Made by a program: the position numbers and the translations under genes. Shown piece after piece: positions 31,821 to 44,516 of a stretch of DNA of 60,000 nucleotides. Positions within the stretch are counted from its first letter, which is position 1; every line of letters starts with the position of its first letter. The notes under the pieces are model-generated. The model was not told the DNA's origin, did not search any database, and saw only the letters and a program-made list of their open reading frames with translations. The DNA comes from Lineus longissimus (Eukaryota; Nemertea; Pilidiophora; Heteronemertea; Lineidae). The stretch covers positions 9,803,001 to 9,863,000 of the forward strand of contig NC_088326.1 of NCBI RefSeq assembly GCF_910592395.1, written 5' to 3'.

Positions 31821-32531
31821 GTATAAAAAATACAAATATACCAACTTGTCAAAGCAAATCATTTTATGTCATCCTGTTGATCGAGGGAAATTACTTTTTT
31901 AAGTGGAAGATTCCTACTAGCTAATGAAGGAAATAATTTTTTTTTCAAATTTGGTCTATTAGGGTCCATTTCGTATAATGCAGCACTCATGCGGATAATG
32001 AATGATTCGCCGTTGCAGTAACAAGAAGAGCAATCGACTGTCAGAAGTAGCACCAATATTGCCGACCCTTTCGCTAGAAAAGACAATGATTATTTCTGCT
32101 CATTAGTCTTGCCCAAATATTCAACTTCCCTCGAAATCGACAGCTGCATTCTCATCTGTAATGAATATCAAAAGCAATCGACAAGGTAGATACAGCTCGA
32201 TAAAATCGCCACGTCGTGCAATAGTCTGATGAGGACCATGGATATGAAAGAAGTTGTGGATGACTTTTTCTCTCTTAGTAGGATATGAAAAGTTAAATTC
32301 ATCCTGACAATATCAGGCCATTTTACTCCATACATACTTACTTCTCAAACAACTATTGTCCTAGAACGTGTATCAGATGTAATTTTTTCCATTATAATTA
32401 ATCATCTTAATAGTGAAAGTGTTATTGGTAATTTCTTGACTTGTATCATGAATCGGGGGAATTCTGGTTAAAATGGTTTGGCTTTTTCATCTTCTTTCTT
32501 GTATTGCATTTCATATGTCTTAACTATCCAG

Positions 32532-32656
32532 GAATAAACCAGGGGCCAATCGTAGCAGGCGTGATAGGGGCGAGAAAGCCTCATTACGATATCTGGGGAA
32601 ATGCTGTGAATGTCGCCAGCCGGATGGAGTCTACTGGAAAATCAGGGCACATTCAG
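32532..32656 (+). pseudogene. Adenylyl cyclase type 3-like C2 exon b, unit 3 (complete)
   Basis: Identical reading to unit 2 ([35 protein letters not shown]). Acceptor ACTATCCAG; the donor is CAG/GTATAC because TT is deleted just after it. Confidence 0.85.
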
Positions 32657-33299
32657 GTATACCTCTAGTACCCGTCTTATTCATGCCACACGACTAGCTA
32701 TTGCTATATTAGTTTGTAATCAATTTATTAGTTTGTAATCAGTTGTAATCTATATTAGTTTGTAATCAAATCCGAAACCGGTGTTGATCCTTTTCGGATG
32801 GACAACAGGGTTTAGTATATATTGTTCAGAGAACGGACCTCTTACCTTGAAAATAACTTCATCGAGGTACCTTTTGAGATTGATTTTTGTAATCAATTTT
32901 GGAACAAGTATGGAGTTCGATAAGAAAAAAAATGTATAACACATCAGTAGGTTTAGTTCAAAGCGTACCAATCAATGGCAAAGTCATTGCTCACGGCGTT
33001 AGCCCTTGAACTCCAAATTTGCTGTTGTATGACAAGTCAAGTCCTAGTCGAACATATCCATCGAAAGTTCCGAAACTGTCTGCCTCACAGATGAATGACA
33101 GGGCAATTACTTCCATAGTCTAAAGCCGCACATAGCAAAGATTCGATCCCCGAAACCGGTTTAGATCCTTTTTATTTTGGATGGACAACAGGGTTTAGTA
33201 TATTGTTCAGAGAACGGACCTCTTACCTTGAAAATAACTTCACCGAGGTAACTTTGAGACACTCCCTGTACGCAACATCTGTAACCTATTTTATTTCAG

Positions 33300-33443
33300 G
33301 TTGTCGAAGAAACGATGATTATCCTTCAAGAGTTTGGCTATAAGTTCGAGAAGAGGGGCTTGGTCAAGGTCAAAGGAAAGGGAGAGCTGGTGACGTATTT
33401 CCTGGTCGGCAAGGAGGAGTTGATACACGACATGCCAAACCAG
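33300..33443 (+). pseudogene. Adenylyl cyclase type 3-like C2 exon c, unit 3
   Basis: Open 48-codon exon, same sequence as unit 2. Together with exons a and b it would code 128 contiguous residues of the C2 domain including NVASR and KVKGKGE. Confidence 0.85.
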
Positions 33444-34759
33444 GTCACGCATCTTTGAAAGTGATAAGATGTTCTTATTAAACAGTACAAGCATGTGGTT
33501 TTCGAAGGTTGGTTTTTCAACCAAAGAATTTTTTATCAGAGTCATCTCTTCTTGAAAATGTGCCAGTAATTGATGAAGAAGGTGCAAACCATTCTCAAAC
33601 CATCTTCGAAAGCACTCTGAGAACACACAAAGTGGCAGTTATACCTTGCACTTCAAGTTGCGATCGCGGTTTGAGTATTTGGAATATCATCCCGGCCAGT
33701 TTGGTGATTTTTTTACGTCCAATATAATTCATAGGTATAAATATCGGGGAATTGCTATCTATAGCGAGATAATAATCATATTGGCGGACTGATGCTTGCA
33801 TAAATGGGCCGCGGTGTTCTTCATATGCAAGCACGGGAATAAAGGATTCATTCATTCAACGCTAAGGAGAAGGGATCCCATCCACCGTTCTTTATAAATG
33901 GAATGGTGATTTTTTAATGCCATACTCGCCACACCCCACACCTTTTAGGCTCAGTGTGTTCTTATTAAAAGTGTCTGGCCGGGAGTTATTAGCTGCCGTG
34001 ACAATGCGTACGAATTTATCATTAATGTTCGAGCCATGTAACGAGAATCAACACATTCTCCTGTCTCAGATGAAATCAAAATTAATAAAATGAGTTAATT
34101 GTTTAATTGGTGTAATTAAGAAGAAATTATTGTATCAAATGATTCGACAGTATTCGTATTTATGGCATGGTGTTACATGAATTTATACTTACAAAGTAAA
34201 ATATAAGTTATGTTACTAAAAAAAGCTATTCTTGTTTAATTACCTATATTTTCATATTGAGTTTGACGTGATACACAGCTGACCGCCATTGGCATTTTGA
34301 CTAAAAGTATATGCGTTTAAACATCAAAAGAAATAAAGGAGGTTCGGCATCATCAACTGATTGTTCTTCAGTGATGTCTTGTAAAAAATGTGTATACTTC
34401 TTACTCACTTGTGTACTCATTTACTTATCAATAATGCCTTGACGATGCTGAGTACATGACCCACAAAGTTACGCCGTCTTGTTTCATATTTGCTAGAGGA
34501 CAATGGATGTGGGTAAGAGTGTCGCAAGCATACCCTGCTGCAAACAACAGAAAGAACACTCTTGTATACATTACTTCATATTTAGGGAATCTGAGTTTTC
34601 GTAATTGACCATTATCAAAGTTGTTGGTGCATTCTAAAAGATTATTTCACGGCATAAAGGATTCTTATCATTTGTACATTAAGGAAAGTTTATTCTTCAT
34701 CGATGGATCTAATCTAGATTTGCGACCTATCTGTTGCTTTCAACGCTGGCAGTCATAGC

Positions 34760-35077
34760 TCAGGATTCACAAATTCTTGTTCGAAACGGAGAGGCCATTC
34801 CTGCAGTTATTTTGAGATAAGGCCAAGACGAGATAATGTCCTGCAATTTTTGTCCTGTACTAAGTCTCCAATGACCGCGTTCAGAATGACTTGTAACTTT
34901 TTCCTGTACTAAGTCAACCCAGCTATTCAGACCTCTAAACTGATGGGCAATTCCCATTCTGACGATCTGCCGATGCCAAATTTTATATGCACCCAGCAAA
35001 TATTTTTTAATACAGCACCTGGAAATCCCCTTCAACGTAAAGAAATCACCCGACCACGAAAGATTAACATCTTGCAC
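34760..35077 (-). other. Minus-strand ORF in spacer F, unit 3
   Basis: Longest version (105 codons) of the ORF at 10184-10423: NLSWSGDFFTLKGISRCC...WHRQIVRMG...GHWRLSTGQKLQDIISSW. Possible decayed LINE C-terminus; no firm homology. Confidence 0.22.
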
Positions 35078-35448
35078 AAAACATTTGATTTAGTAATCAG
35101 GTAGATTTAGGCAAAAAGCATGTTTGCATTCAAATATAGATAAGGCTGCATTGTTTACTTTTGAATCGGTACAATAATCCGCGTTAATTTGAATTTGAAT
35201 TTAGCAATCTCATCAAATATGCTGAATAAGGAATGAATGTATTCCAAATCTTCCCTTACATGTAGATCCGAAATACAGGCATTTGAATTATACAATGGTT
35301 TCTTGAAGTACAAGACGATTTTATGAGACTTCATAGAACATTTTCTATTGGGTGTAGATAATGGCTCGGACAGAGCGTCGGTATGGCAGTCGCCCGTCAG
35401 AATGCAGATCTGATTTAGCCAGGATGTAAGTACATTTGATCATTACAG

Positions 35449-35900
35449 ATCTGTTCTCTCCTCCGGCTGGCTATACACATCGCCGGGCTGACTGTTTTGG
35501 GGATGATTTTCACAGCGTCAATCTTTATCGTGTGTCGTTTATCCTGTCATTGCCCTGTGCAACAAATACCCGAAATGTTGTGCGTTCCAATATAGACATA
35601 ACGCTATCTATGGAATGTGTGCATTTATTCCTATGGTATGTCATCTCGTGCTGGTGTGTTCAGGCTCTCTGCAGCCGACTCCAGTGTATATTTTTGCCAC
35701 TAACTCGAGCAATATCGGTTGAATATGGACACGAGACCAGGTGCAAACGCCACTCGAGTGACATTTTTATTCCTTTGGCCGGTAGGCGACTTTTTTTTAA
35801 TGTCACATCGGAGCAAGACCTTTATCAGCAGAAAGTCGTCATGAATAACTGGATCGGAGCAGTTCCGATCCCTGGGCTTTATGCCAAAGCTCTTGGCTGA
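35449..35900 (+). other. E/D' fused frame, unit 3
   Basis: As in unit 2: PAN-like start, 2-nt deletion, then continuous frame into D' (154 codons from 35436 counting upstream codons). One difference: CCATTAACTCG is CCACTAACTCG. Confidence 0.35.
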
Positions 35901-36573
35901 GGCCAAACCAAGTGTAGGACCAAGAATATTCAAATTTATTCATAGTACCAATAGTATTAATCATCACTTCGGTTCTGTTTAAAATGTACATTTAATGTAA
36001 GTACGTGCCGAGTTTTATAGTTTTAGCCCCTTTCCCCACTGATCGATCGAAGCATCAAATCAAATTGGCCAATCTGATGGCTGAGAGTCAGCCTTGTTTG
36101 AAAAATTGCATTCAAAATTAAATATTGGGCATCCTAAATGTACTACCGGGGCCTGTGTCAGTAACTAATACATAAGTCGGTGGTGATATGCCCGTCGGTT
36201 AGGCAAAAACCGTGCTCAACACAAACTTGTTTCTTGAAATTTCTTATAAGAAATAAACATTCAAAAGTGAAGCATTTATTTTGGCTACTCGATACAAGCC
36301 GTTCTTAGATCGATATGATTATTCGTAAAATCGAACGATACATAAAATATATTGCATTATTTTTCGTGCGTTTTTGTTTAACTGATCGATACATATGGTC
36401 CAGTCAATGAATAAAAATACATTGATGCTTCACATTCAATCAGTTTGGAGCACCGGCGACAAATAGCGCCGATAGCATGGGTCAGTGGTGCCACCTTTGA
36501 ATGACGTTGAGAGTAAGGCAAGTGCACGCACAAAATAGGTACTCTTAATTTATAATTTGTTTGATATGTACAG

Positions 36574-36816
36574 GACAAACCTGCAGTGTATTTCTCTCTA
36601 TCTGTGTTGCAATTCGTGTTTGAAGAACCATATTACAAGGTATGAACACAACGTTAGAGTTGGATGACTCCAACAACACTATTGCTTTAACTATATTGCA
36701 CATTTTCCTTGACAGGTTGGACATGTTCGATTCCACTGCCCGATTCTCCGCAATCTGGGGAAATTTATTCTTCAGTGTGGCTATGTTTCAGTTAAAAACC
36801 TACCGCTCATGTTAAT
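36574..36816 (+). other. G: candidate exon pair before unit 4
   Basis: Exon 36574-36639 is intact. The second (from 36716) has one extra G in CTGGGG near 36760, shifting its reading frame relative to units 2/3 and 4/5. Confidence 0.25.
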
Positions 36817-37022
36817 TTAGTCACTGCACTCCAAAAACATTTATTTATGAATTGGTCGTAAGATCATAGGACAGGTGTGATATATGATTGCAGTTTACCT
36901 GCGAAAATTTCAACGTAAATATGACGATGTTTAATTCTTTAGTACTATCGTTGCCCAATTTCTAAAAAGTAAATTATTTGAACCACAAAAATAATCGGAG
37001 TATGAACGTCCACTAGACAAGT

Positions 37023-39283
37023 ATGCTGTTTTTGCTGCTCTTCTTTGTTTTCTGTGCAATGACCACTACTGTTAAAGGGGCCAACCGTAAGTTATGTCGA
37101 ATATTAACCCCGTGGGTACGTGTGGCAAGACTGGCTAACCACAGAGCTCAGAAGCTGACCCTATTTTCTAGTTTGCCCATAACTCGCTTAACATCTGTCG
37201 TATCGACTCGAGACCAAGTGCGCATGCATTTGAAAGAATCAAAACGAGATCGTTTTTTATCCTATCTCGACCCGAGTGAGGCGTCATGGAAGAGTATGTC
37301 AGAGATCTTTCTGCACAACGCCGTTACGTCGTTGGTGCTCGATTCGATCACCTTGCTACTGCGACAACAGTTGGGATGACGTTGCGCCGTACGTAAAGCC
37401 CTGTCTACACGAGTCAACAACCTTAAACACTAACCCCATCAACAATAATCAACAAGCTGTTGAAGGTGTGCTGATGCTTGTTGAGCAAGTCCGTCCACAC
37501 TGATCAACACGTGTCAATCTTTTGTCAACATTTGCTGACGGTGTGGGCATTGTCTCTATTGTGTTGCAAAGTACACCTCTTGCTTTACCCGCCGTGGGGG
37601 TAGTAATGGCTTTCCGACGTAACGTCGAACACACACAGATATGGTAGCCAAGTAGGGGGTTAATTCCATGACGTGAAAACGACGAAATTCTCTACCCATA
37701 TCAAATTGCCATGGCGAGAAATGTGGAGGTCAGCCTGGGAATCAAGTATTAATATCCTCGTACACTCTTAAAATCACCTGATCTGGTAGTACATATTGCT
37801 CCAACTGAGAAATTAGCAAGCATCAACCTAGATGTAGTTGTCTCACCTATAAACATGAAAAAATGAAGTAAAAAAATACCATCAAAATGATTGAGAATTA
37901 CCACTCTGATAGGTAAACAACTAATTTCACAGTCGGTGCAACCATATTCGATCTCGCACCTAACGATACACGGACATAGTCCAGGACTTCCGGATATGTA
38001 GTTGTTTTACGATCCTCAACGATAAGATTAGCCGCAAACAGTTTGCCTGCCAAAATAGTTTTCAACTTAAAAATGACGATGTTTAATTCCACAGTTAAAT
38101 CGTTGTCCAATTTCCAAAAAGTAAGTTATTTGAACCACAAGAATAATCGGAGTATAATTAACGTCCACTAGACAAGTATGCTGTTTTTGCTGCTCTTCTT
38201 TGTTTTCTATGCAATGACCAGTACTGTTTTAAAAAGGGGCGAACCGTACGTAAGTTGTGTCGAATATTGAATATCATTACAGATCTGCTCTCTGTTCCCG
38301 CTGGCTATACACATCGCAGGGGTGACTGTTATGGGAATGATTTTTACAGGGTCAATCGTTATGGTTTGTCGTTTATCCTGTGCATTGCTCTGTGTAACAA
38401 ATACCCAAAATGTCGTGCGTTCCAATATAAACCTAACTACGAATGCGCAGTGAAATTGAAGTCCTGTGATATTGTCACGCTGCCTAACAGACCATTTTAC
38501 AATATGTATAAACGAATAGGTAAGGTCATATAATTATATGTAAACAAGAAAATTCAGTCTGACATATTCAGATAATGTGACATATTCTGATAATGTCATA
38601 TTAACGGTTTATTGTAAAGTCTGCCGGGATAAAACATCATTTGACGTCGTTTTTCACAGGATGATGTGAGACTAAACGCTATTGTTGTGATCAGATTTAT
38701 ATCGATCCGTTGATTAATGTCGTATTTACATATCAAATATCATATGCTGTCACTACTTCTACTACTACTAATAGTGTCATTTTGACACTGTTCTGACATC
38801 AATCTAAATGACGCCAGAAAAATGTCAGAACGACAATCCAAGAAAGTGTGTATCAAATCTTTGATTGGGAGGGGGGTCCACTCTTACTTTCCAATTGTGA
38901 TGACGCAATTTTGACTTAATTCAAGCCCATGTTATTAGCCTTCATTTGGAAAGTAATAAAGTCCGATTGAAAAAAAAGCCCAAACATACAGCTGGTCTTC
39001 GTAACGTTCTGTTTTGTTTAACGCAGACATGTCCAACCGTGCGATATTCGTGGTCAAAAGGACGCCACCTACCGGCAAAATTATAAAAACAACTAATACT
39101 ACGCCTCTTGTCAGCGGTTTTGACTGTGCATTTCACTGTTTTAGGCGCTTTGATTGTAGTGCATTTGTACGTGACGTCACAATTAAGAAATGTTACCTCC
39201 TCGACATAATTAAATACACTGAAGTCTTACGTACTGCTACGTTTGGGGGTAACGACTTAGGCCTACGGCGTCTGACACTGTGA
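37023..39283 (+). CDS. Secreted two-PAN-domain protein, copy 4 (exons 37023-37086, 38283-38519, 39027-39283)
   Basis: Three-exon model, 185 residues, no stops. Exon 2 patches read YRVNRYG, PNYECA and RPFYN: the middle patch matches copy 3 while the last matches copy 1, so the exon looks reshuffled. Exon 3 acceptor is GCAG followed by ACATG, keeping the Asp at the junction. It differs from other copies by Pro-to-Leu in TTPLVS and Phe-to-Ile in LDIIKY. Intron 1 is short (1.2 kb) because no mobile DNA has entered it. The upstream in-frame start is blocked by TAG, so the start is at 37023. Confidence 0.6.
38178..38282 (+). other. Alternative signal exon, unit 4
   Basis: Signal-peptide ORF from 38178; Cys is replaced by Tyr (VFYAMTST). 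The 33-nt donor-acceptor interval is kept and the frame to the PAN exon is lost, as in units 1, 2, 5 and 6. Confidence 0.42.
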
Positions 39284-39659
39284 ATGTAGCCGTTTGATGT
39301 GATGAAGGAAACTAAGACTTTGCGAAGTGGGAGCATACGGCGATGAAAGTAAGTGTCTCTGGGAGAGTAGTTCCAAGTCCGTTCGCTAGGGCAGTATGTT
39401 AACTAGTGCACTGGATAACATGTCCATAATACCGTCCGTGATACCGTTTTTTTACGATCCTCAACGATAAGGTCAAAGGCAAACATTTTACACAACACTC
39501 TAGGCAATACGTTCCATTTCGACTCGTTATGCTCCTCGGCATAGACTTTCTCAATAAGTTCGAAAACATAACCCTCTCACCTGACCATTTCAATCAGTCG
39601 TATCGACGACCTCTCTTCTCCATCGTGACTCGATATTCTTATCTTAATTTAATTTTTGA

Positions 39660-40019
39660 TATGCGAGTTTCTTTTTTCTTCGTCCAAGCCTGCATGTACA
39701 TCTGTATGCATTTATTCCTTCGGTGTGTGATCTCTCGTGCTGGTGTGATCACGCCCTCTGCAGCCGACTCCAGTGTATATTTTTACCATTAACTCGATCA
39801 ATATCGGTTGTATATGGACACGAGACCAGGTGCAACCGCCACTCGAGCGACATTTTTATTCCTTTGGCCGGTAGGCGACTTTTTTTTAATGTCACATCGC
39901 ATCAAGACCGATATCAGCAGAAAGTCGTCAAGAATAACTGGATTGGAGAGCTTTTCCGGTTGTATAGTTTTAATAGTTCCTCAAGGAAGGTCAATCGCAA
40001 ATATTGCGCAACACTCTAG
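39660..40019 (+). CDS. D: conserved ORF of unknown function, unit 4
   Basis: Downstream two thirds open in the D frame (CSRLQCIFLPLTRSISVVYG, DIFIPLAGRRLFFNVTS, NNWIGELFRLYSF to CATL). The leader part is shifted by small indels (TCTCTCGTGC and CGCCCTCTGC), so the hydrophobic start is out of frame. Flanked by the two roughly 70-bp repeats. Confidence 0.28.
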   Translation, partial: YASFFFLRPSLHVHLYAFIPSVCDLSCWCDHALCSRLQCIFLPLTRSISVVYGHETRCNRHSSDIFIPLAGRRLFFNVTSHQDRYQQKVVKNNWIGELFRLYSFNSSSRKVNRKYCATL

Positions 40020-40433
40020 GCAAAACGTACCATTTCGACTCGTTTTGCTCCTCAACATAGAATTTCTCATTAAGTCCGAAAGTAGAACCTACTTACCTCA
40101 AAGTTTCAATCCGTCGTATATCGTCCGTGACCCGATCTTCTTATCTCTGATTTCAGGTTTCCTCGTCCAAACCTACCTGTGCGTGCGTTGTAATCGTCGA
40201 CCTCCGATCCGTTGTGTATATTCGCGGCTACCGGCATGACGCATCACCAAGGGTGATCTCATGACGAGGAGTTTCTGAAAATCTGAATTTGAAACTTCTC
40301 GATTCGAGATAGACATATAGAGATTTTAAACTCTATCATTTATGCATATTTAGTGATTTTATATGATTATCATTATCAACTTTGATAACTTTGATTTTAT
40401 AGTAGGAAGGTTTACATTGATTTTATAACTTAC

Positions 40434-40693
40434 CAACACAGTTAAAACCATCTTTGTCGTAGCCAGTTTTACATGGACAAGTGAATGACCCATTTGTGTT
40501 GGCGCAGACAGAGTTGACGATGGAGGTACAATTGTGGTGTCCTGTTGCACACTCATCAACATCAGTACAACAGTACTGGCCTTTGCATCGCCCTGATAGC
40601 CTGTTTCACACTTGCAAGTGAAGGAACCCTCTGTGTTGGTACATTCAGCGTTTGCATCACATCTGCGCGTGCTTGTATTGCATTCGTTTATGT
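40434..40693 (-). pseudogene. EGF-like exon, unit 4 (frameshifted)
   Basis: Full-length copy of the unit 2 exon with both splice sites (TTAAG, GTAAGT), but 260 nt long: a 5-nt insertion near 40575 shifts the frame between the two EGF domains. Confidence 0.78.
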
Positions 40694-41143
40694 CTTAAGA
40701 AGACAAAAACCGAAATATTGTTGAGTGTTTTTTTATCAGCAATAGTCTATTGCTGATGAATAGACCTCATCATCAGCTCGGCGTCATTTATGCATGTTAT
40801 CATCAGCTTGTTATTGACCTGTTTTCACCAAAACAAAGTATTTTTGTCAGTGTCTTCAATGACGACAGTTCAAAACTGCTACAATAGCAAGTTGAATAGC
40901 AGGCCCGACCTTGGTTGCAAAGGCAAGTCGTATGTAACTTATTTTTGAAATGATATCATTTCATTATCCAAGGATCAAAACTAATTGGATGGAATCAGTG
41001 ATTTGAACCTCTTTTTCCCTCTCCGTTTTGACTCCGCTTTTAATGCCCTTTGGGTTCCCTCTTTGCCAATCACACAATTTCTATTTTCTATCCCTTTTTG
41101 CACGTTAGGTTGGCCAGACAAAATGCACAATGCTACCTTTCAG

Positions 41144-41258
41144 GACAGTAAACACCGATGGCATCACCTCGTGGAGCTGGTGGAGTTTGCACTTGCTCTC
41201 CGAGAAACCTTAGAGAAGATCAACTCACAGTCATTTAATAACTTTATCCTCAGAATAG
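41144..41258 (+). pseudogene. Adenylyl cyclase type 3-like C2 exon a, unit 4 (intact)
   Basis: 115-nt open exon as in unit 3, same borders. The next exon in this unit is truncated. Confidence 0.83.
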
Positions 41259-41972
41259 GTATAAAAAATACAAATATACCAACTTGTTAAAGCATACCAT
41301 CTGATATCATCCTGTTGATCGAGGGAAATTACTTTTTTTACGTGGAAGATTCCCACTAGCTAATGAAGGAAATTGATTTTTGTTCAATTTTGGTCTATTA
41401 GGGTCCATTTCGTATAAAGCAGCACTCATGCGGATAATGAATGATTCGCCGTTGCAGCAGCAAAAAGAGCAATCGACTGTCAGAAGTAGCACCAATATTG
41501 CCGACCCTTTCGCTAGAAAAGACAATGATTAATTCTGCTCATTAGTCTTGCCCAAATATTCAACTTCCCTCGAAATCGACAGCTGCATTCTCATCTGTAA
41601 TGAATATTAAAAGCAATCGACAAGGTAGATACAGCTCGATATGAAATCGTCACGTCGTGCAATAGTCTGATGAGGACCATGGATATGAAAGAAGTTGTGG
41701 ATGACTTTTTCTCTCTTAGTAGGATATGAAAAGTTAAATTCATCCTGACAATATCAGGCCATTTTACTCCATACATACTTACTTCTCAAACAACTATTGT
41801 CCTAGAACGTGTATCAGATGTCATTTTTTCCCATTATAATCAATCATCTTAATAGTGAAAGTGTTATTGATAATTTATTGACTTGTATCATGAATCGAGG
41901 AATTCTGGTTAAAAAGGTTTGGCTTTTTCAAAGGTGACGTTATTTGATGACACACATTCATTGCCTCTGCTT

Positions 41973-42038
41973 ATATGGGGAAATGCTGTGAATGTCGCCA
42001 GCCGGATGGAGTCTGCTGGAAAATCAGGGCACATTCAG
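41973..42038 (+). pseudogene. Adenylyl cyclase type 3-like C2 exon b, unit 4 (5' half deleted)
   Basis: Same deletion as unit 1: sequence passes from TGCCTCTGCTTAT straight into GGGGAAATGCTGTG. Acceptor and glycine-rich part are lost; [11 protein letters not shown] remains. Confidence 0.83.
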
Positions 42039-42669
42039 GTATTTACCTCTAGTACCCGTCTTATTCATGCCACACGACTAGCTATTGCTATATTAGTTTG
42101 TAATCAATTCATTAGTTTGTAATCAGTTGTAATCTATATTAGTTTATAATCAAAACCGAAACCGGTTTTGATCTTTTTTGATGGACAACAGGGTTTAGTA
42201 TATTGTTTAGAGAACGGACCTCTTATCTTGAAAATAACTTCATCGAGGTACCTTTTGAGATTTTTGTAATCAATTTTGGAACAAGTATAGAGTTTGATAA
42301 GAAAAAAATGTGTAACACATCAGTAGGTTTAGTTCAAAGCGTACCAATCAATGGCAAAGTCATTGCTCACGGCGTTAGCCCTTGAACTCCAAATTTGCTG
42401 CTGTATGACAAGTCAAGTCCTAGTCGAACATATCCATCGAAAGCTCCGAAACTGTCTGCCTCACAGATGAATGTCAGGGCAACCACTTCCACAGTCTAAA
42501 GCCACACACAGCAAAGATTCGATCCCCGAAACTGGTTTAGATCCTTTTTGGATGGACAACAGGGTTTAGTATATTGTTCAGAGAACAGACCTTTTATCTT
42601 GACAATAACTTCATCGAGGTAACTTTGAGACACTCCTGTACGCAACATCTGTAACCTATTTTATTTCAG

Positions 42670-42812
42670 GTTGTCGAAGAAACGATGATTATCCTTCAAG
42701 AGTTTGGCTATAAGTTCGAGAAGAGGGGCTTGGTCAAGGTCAAAGGAAAGGGAGAGCTGGTGACGTATTTCCTGGTCGGCAAAGAGGAGTTGATACACGA
42801 CATGCCAAACCG
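42670..42812 (+). pseudogene. Adenylyl cyclase type 3-like C2 exon c, unit 4
   Basis: One base shorter than in the other units (AAACCGGTCACG for AAACCAGGTCACG), which alters the donor context and lets the frame run on for some 35 codons if unspliced. Reading up to MPN is unchanged. Confidence 0.8.
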
Positions 42813-44228
42813 GTCACGCATCTTTGAAAGTAATAAGATGTTCTTACTAAACAGTACAAGCAGGTGGTTTTGGAACGTTGGTTTTTCAACCAAGGATTTT
42901 TTCATCAGAGTCTTTTCTTCTTGAAAATGTGACCTGTAATTATCAGAACGACAAATTAATACTGTGCCAGTAATTGAAGAAGAAGGCGCAAACCATTCTC
43001 AAACCATCTTCGAAAGCACTCTGAGAACACACAAAGCGGCAGTTATACCTTGCACTTCAAGTTGCGATCGCGGTTTGAGTATTTGGAATATCATCCCGGC
43101 CAGTTTGGTGATTTTTTTACGTCCAATATAATTCATAGGTATAAATATCGGGGAATTGCTATCTATAGCGAGATAATAATCATATTGGCGGACTGATGCT
43201 TGCATAAATGGGCCGTGGTGTTCTTCACATGCAAGCTCGGGAATAAAGGATTCATTCATTCAACGCTAAGGAGAAGGGATCCCATCCACCGTTCTTTATA
43301 AATGGAATGGTGATTTTTTTAATGCCATACTCGCCACACCCCACACCTTTTAGGCTCAGTGTGTTCTTATTAAAAGTGTCTGGCCGGGAGTTATTAGCTG
43401 TCGTGACAATGCGTACGAATTTATCAAAAATGTTCGAGCCATGTAACGAGAATCAACACATTCTCCTGTCTCAGATGAAATCAAAATTAATAAAATGAGT
43501 TAATTGTTTAATTGGTGTAATTAAGAAGAAATTATTGTATCAAATGATTCGACAGTATTCGTATTTATGGCATGGTGTTACATGAATTTATACTTACAAC
43601 GTAAAATATAAGTTATGTTACTAAAAAAAGCTATTCTTGTTTAATTACCTATATTTTCATATTGAGTTTGACGTGATACACAGCTGACCGCCATTGGCAT
43701 TTTGACTAAAAGTATATGCGTTTAAACATCAAAAGAAATAAAGGAGGTTCGGCATCATCAACTGATTGTTCTTCAGTGATGTCTTGTAAAAAATGTGTAT
43801 ACTTCTTACGCACTTGTGTACTCATTTACTTATCAATAATGCCTTGACGATGCTGAGTACATGACCCACAAAGTTACGCCGTCTTGTTTCATATTTGCTA
43901 GAGGACAATGGATGTGGGCAATAGTGTCGCAAGCATACCCTGCTGCAAACAACAGAAAGAACACTCTTGTATACATTACTTCATATTTAGGGAATCTGAG
44001 TTTTCGTAATTGACCATTATCAAAGTTGTTGGTGCATTCTAAAAGATTATTTCACGGCATAAAGGATTCTTATCATTTGTACATTAAGGAAAGTTTATTC
44101 TTCATCGATGGATCTAATCTAGATTTGCGACCTATCTGTTGCTTTCAACGCTGGCAGTGATAGCTCTGGATTCACCAATTCTTGTTCGAAACGTAGATGC
44201 CATTCCTGCAGTTATTTTGAGATAAGGC

Positions 44229-44516
44229 TCAGACGAGATAATGTCCTGCATTTTTTTTTTCTGTACTAAGTCTCCAATGACCGCGTTCAGAATGACTTGT
44301 AACTTTTTCCTGTACTAAGTCACCCCAGCTATTCAGACCTCTAAACTGATGGGCAATTCCCATTCTGACGAGCTGCCGATGCCAAATTTGATATGCACCC
44401 AGCAAAGATTTTTCAATACAGCACCTGGAAATCCCTTTCAACGTAAAGAAATCACCTGACCACGAAAGATTAATTCCTCCCTTCGGACCAAAAGATTGAC
44501 ATCTTGCACAAAACAT
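44229..44516 (-). other. Minus-strand ORF in spacer F, unit 4
   Basis: 95-codon version starting MFCARCQSFGPKGGINLSW. Same weak L1-tail-like pattern as in the other units. Confidence 0.2.

Larger units (their letters stand above)
27895..37022 (+). repeat. Tandem macro-unit 3
   Basis: Third unit, 9.13 kb, without large insertions, so it shows the basic layout. PAN exons are at 29167-29403 and 29913-30163. D is missing: sequence passes from 30720 to 30790 through one copy of the roughly 70-bp repeat that flanks D on both sides elsewhere. A truncated EGF remnant lies at 31070-31274 (minus). The three cyclase exons are complete at 31706-31820, 32532-32656 and 33300-33443. Spacer F runs to 35448, E/D' 35449-35900, G exons 36574-36816. 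The A-tail (27959-28860) and spacer F hold no gene I can support. Confidence 0.9.

Noticed and set aside
33595-33855. 86-codon minus-strand ORF MNESFIPVLAYEEH in spacer F
   Set aside because: No domain, differing lengths in other units, no splice support; likely chance.
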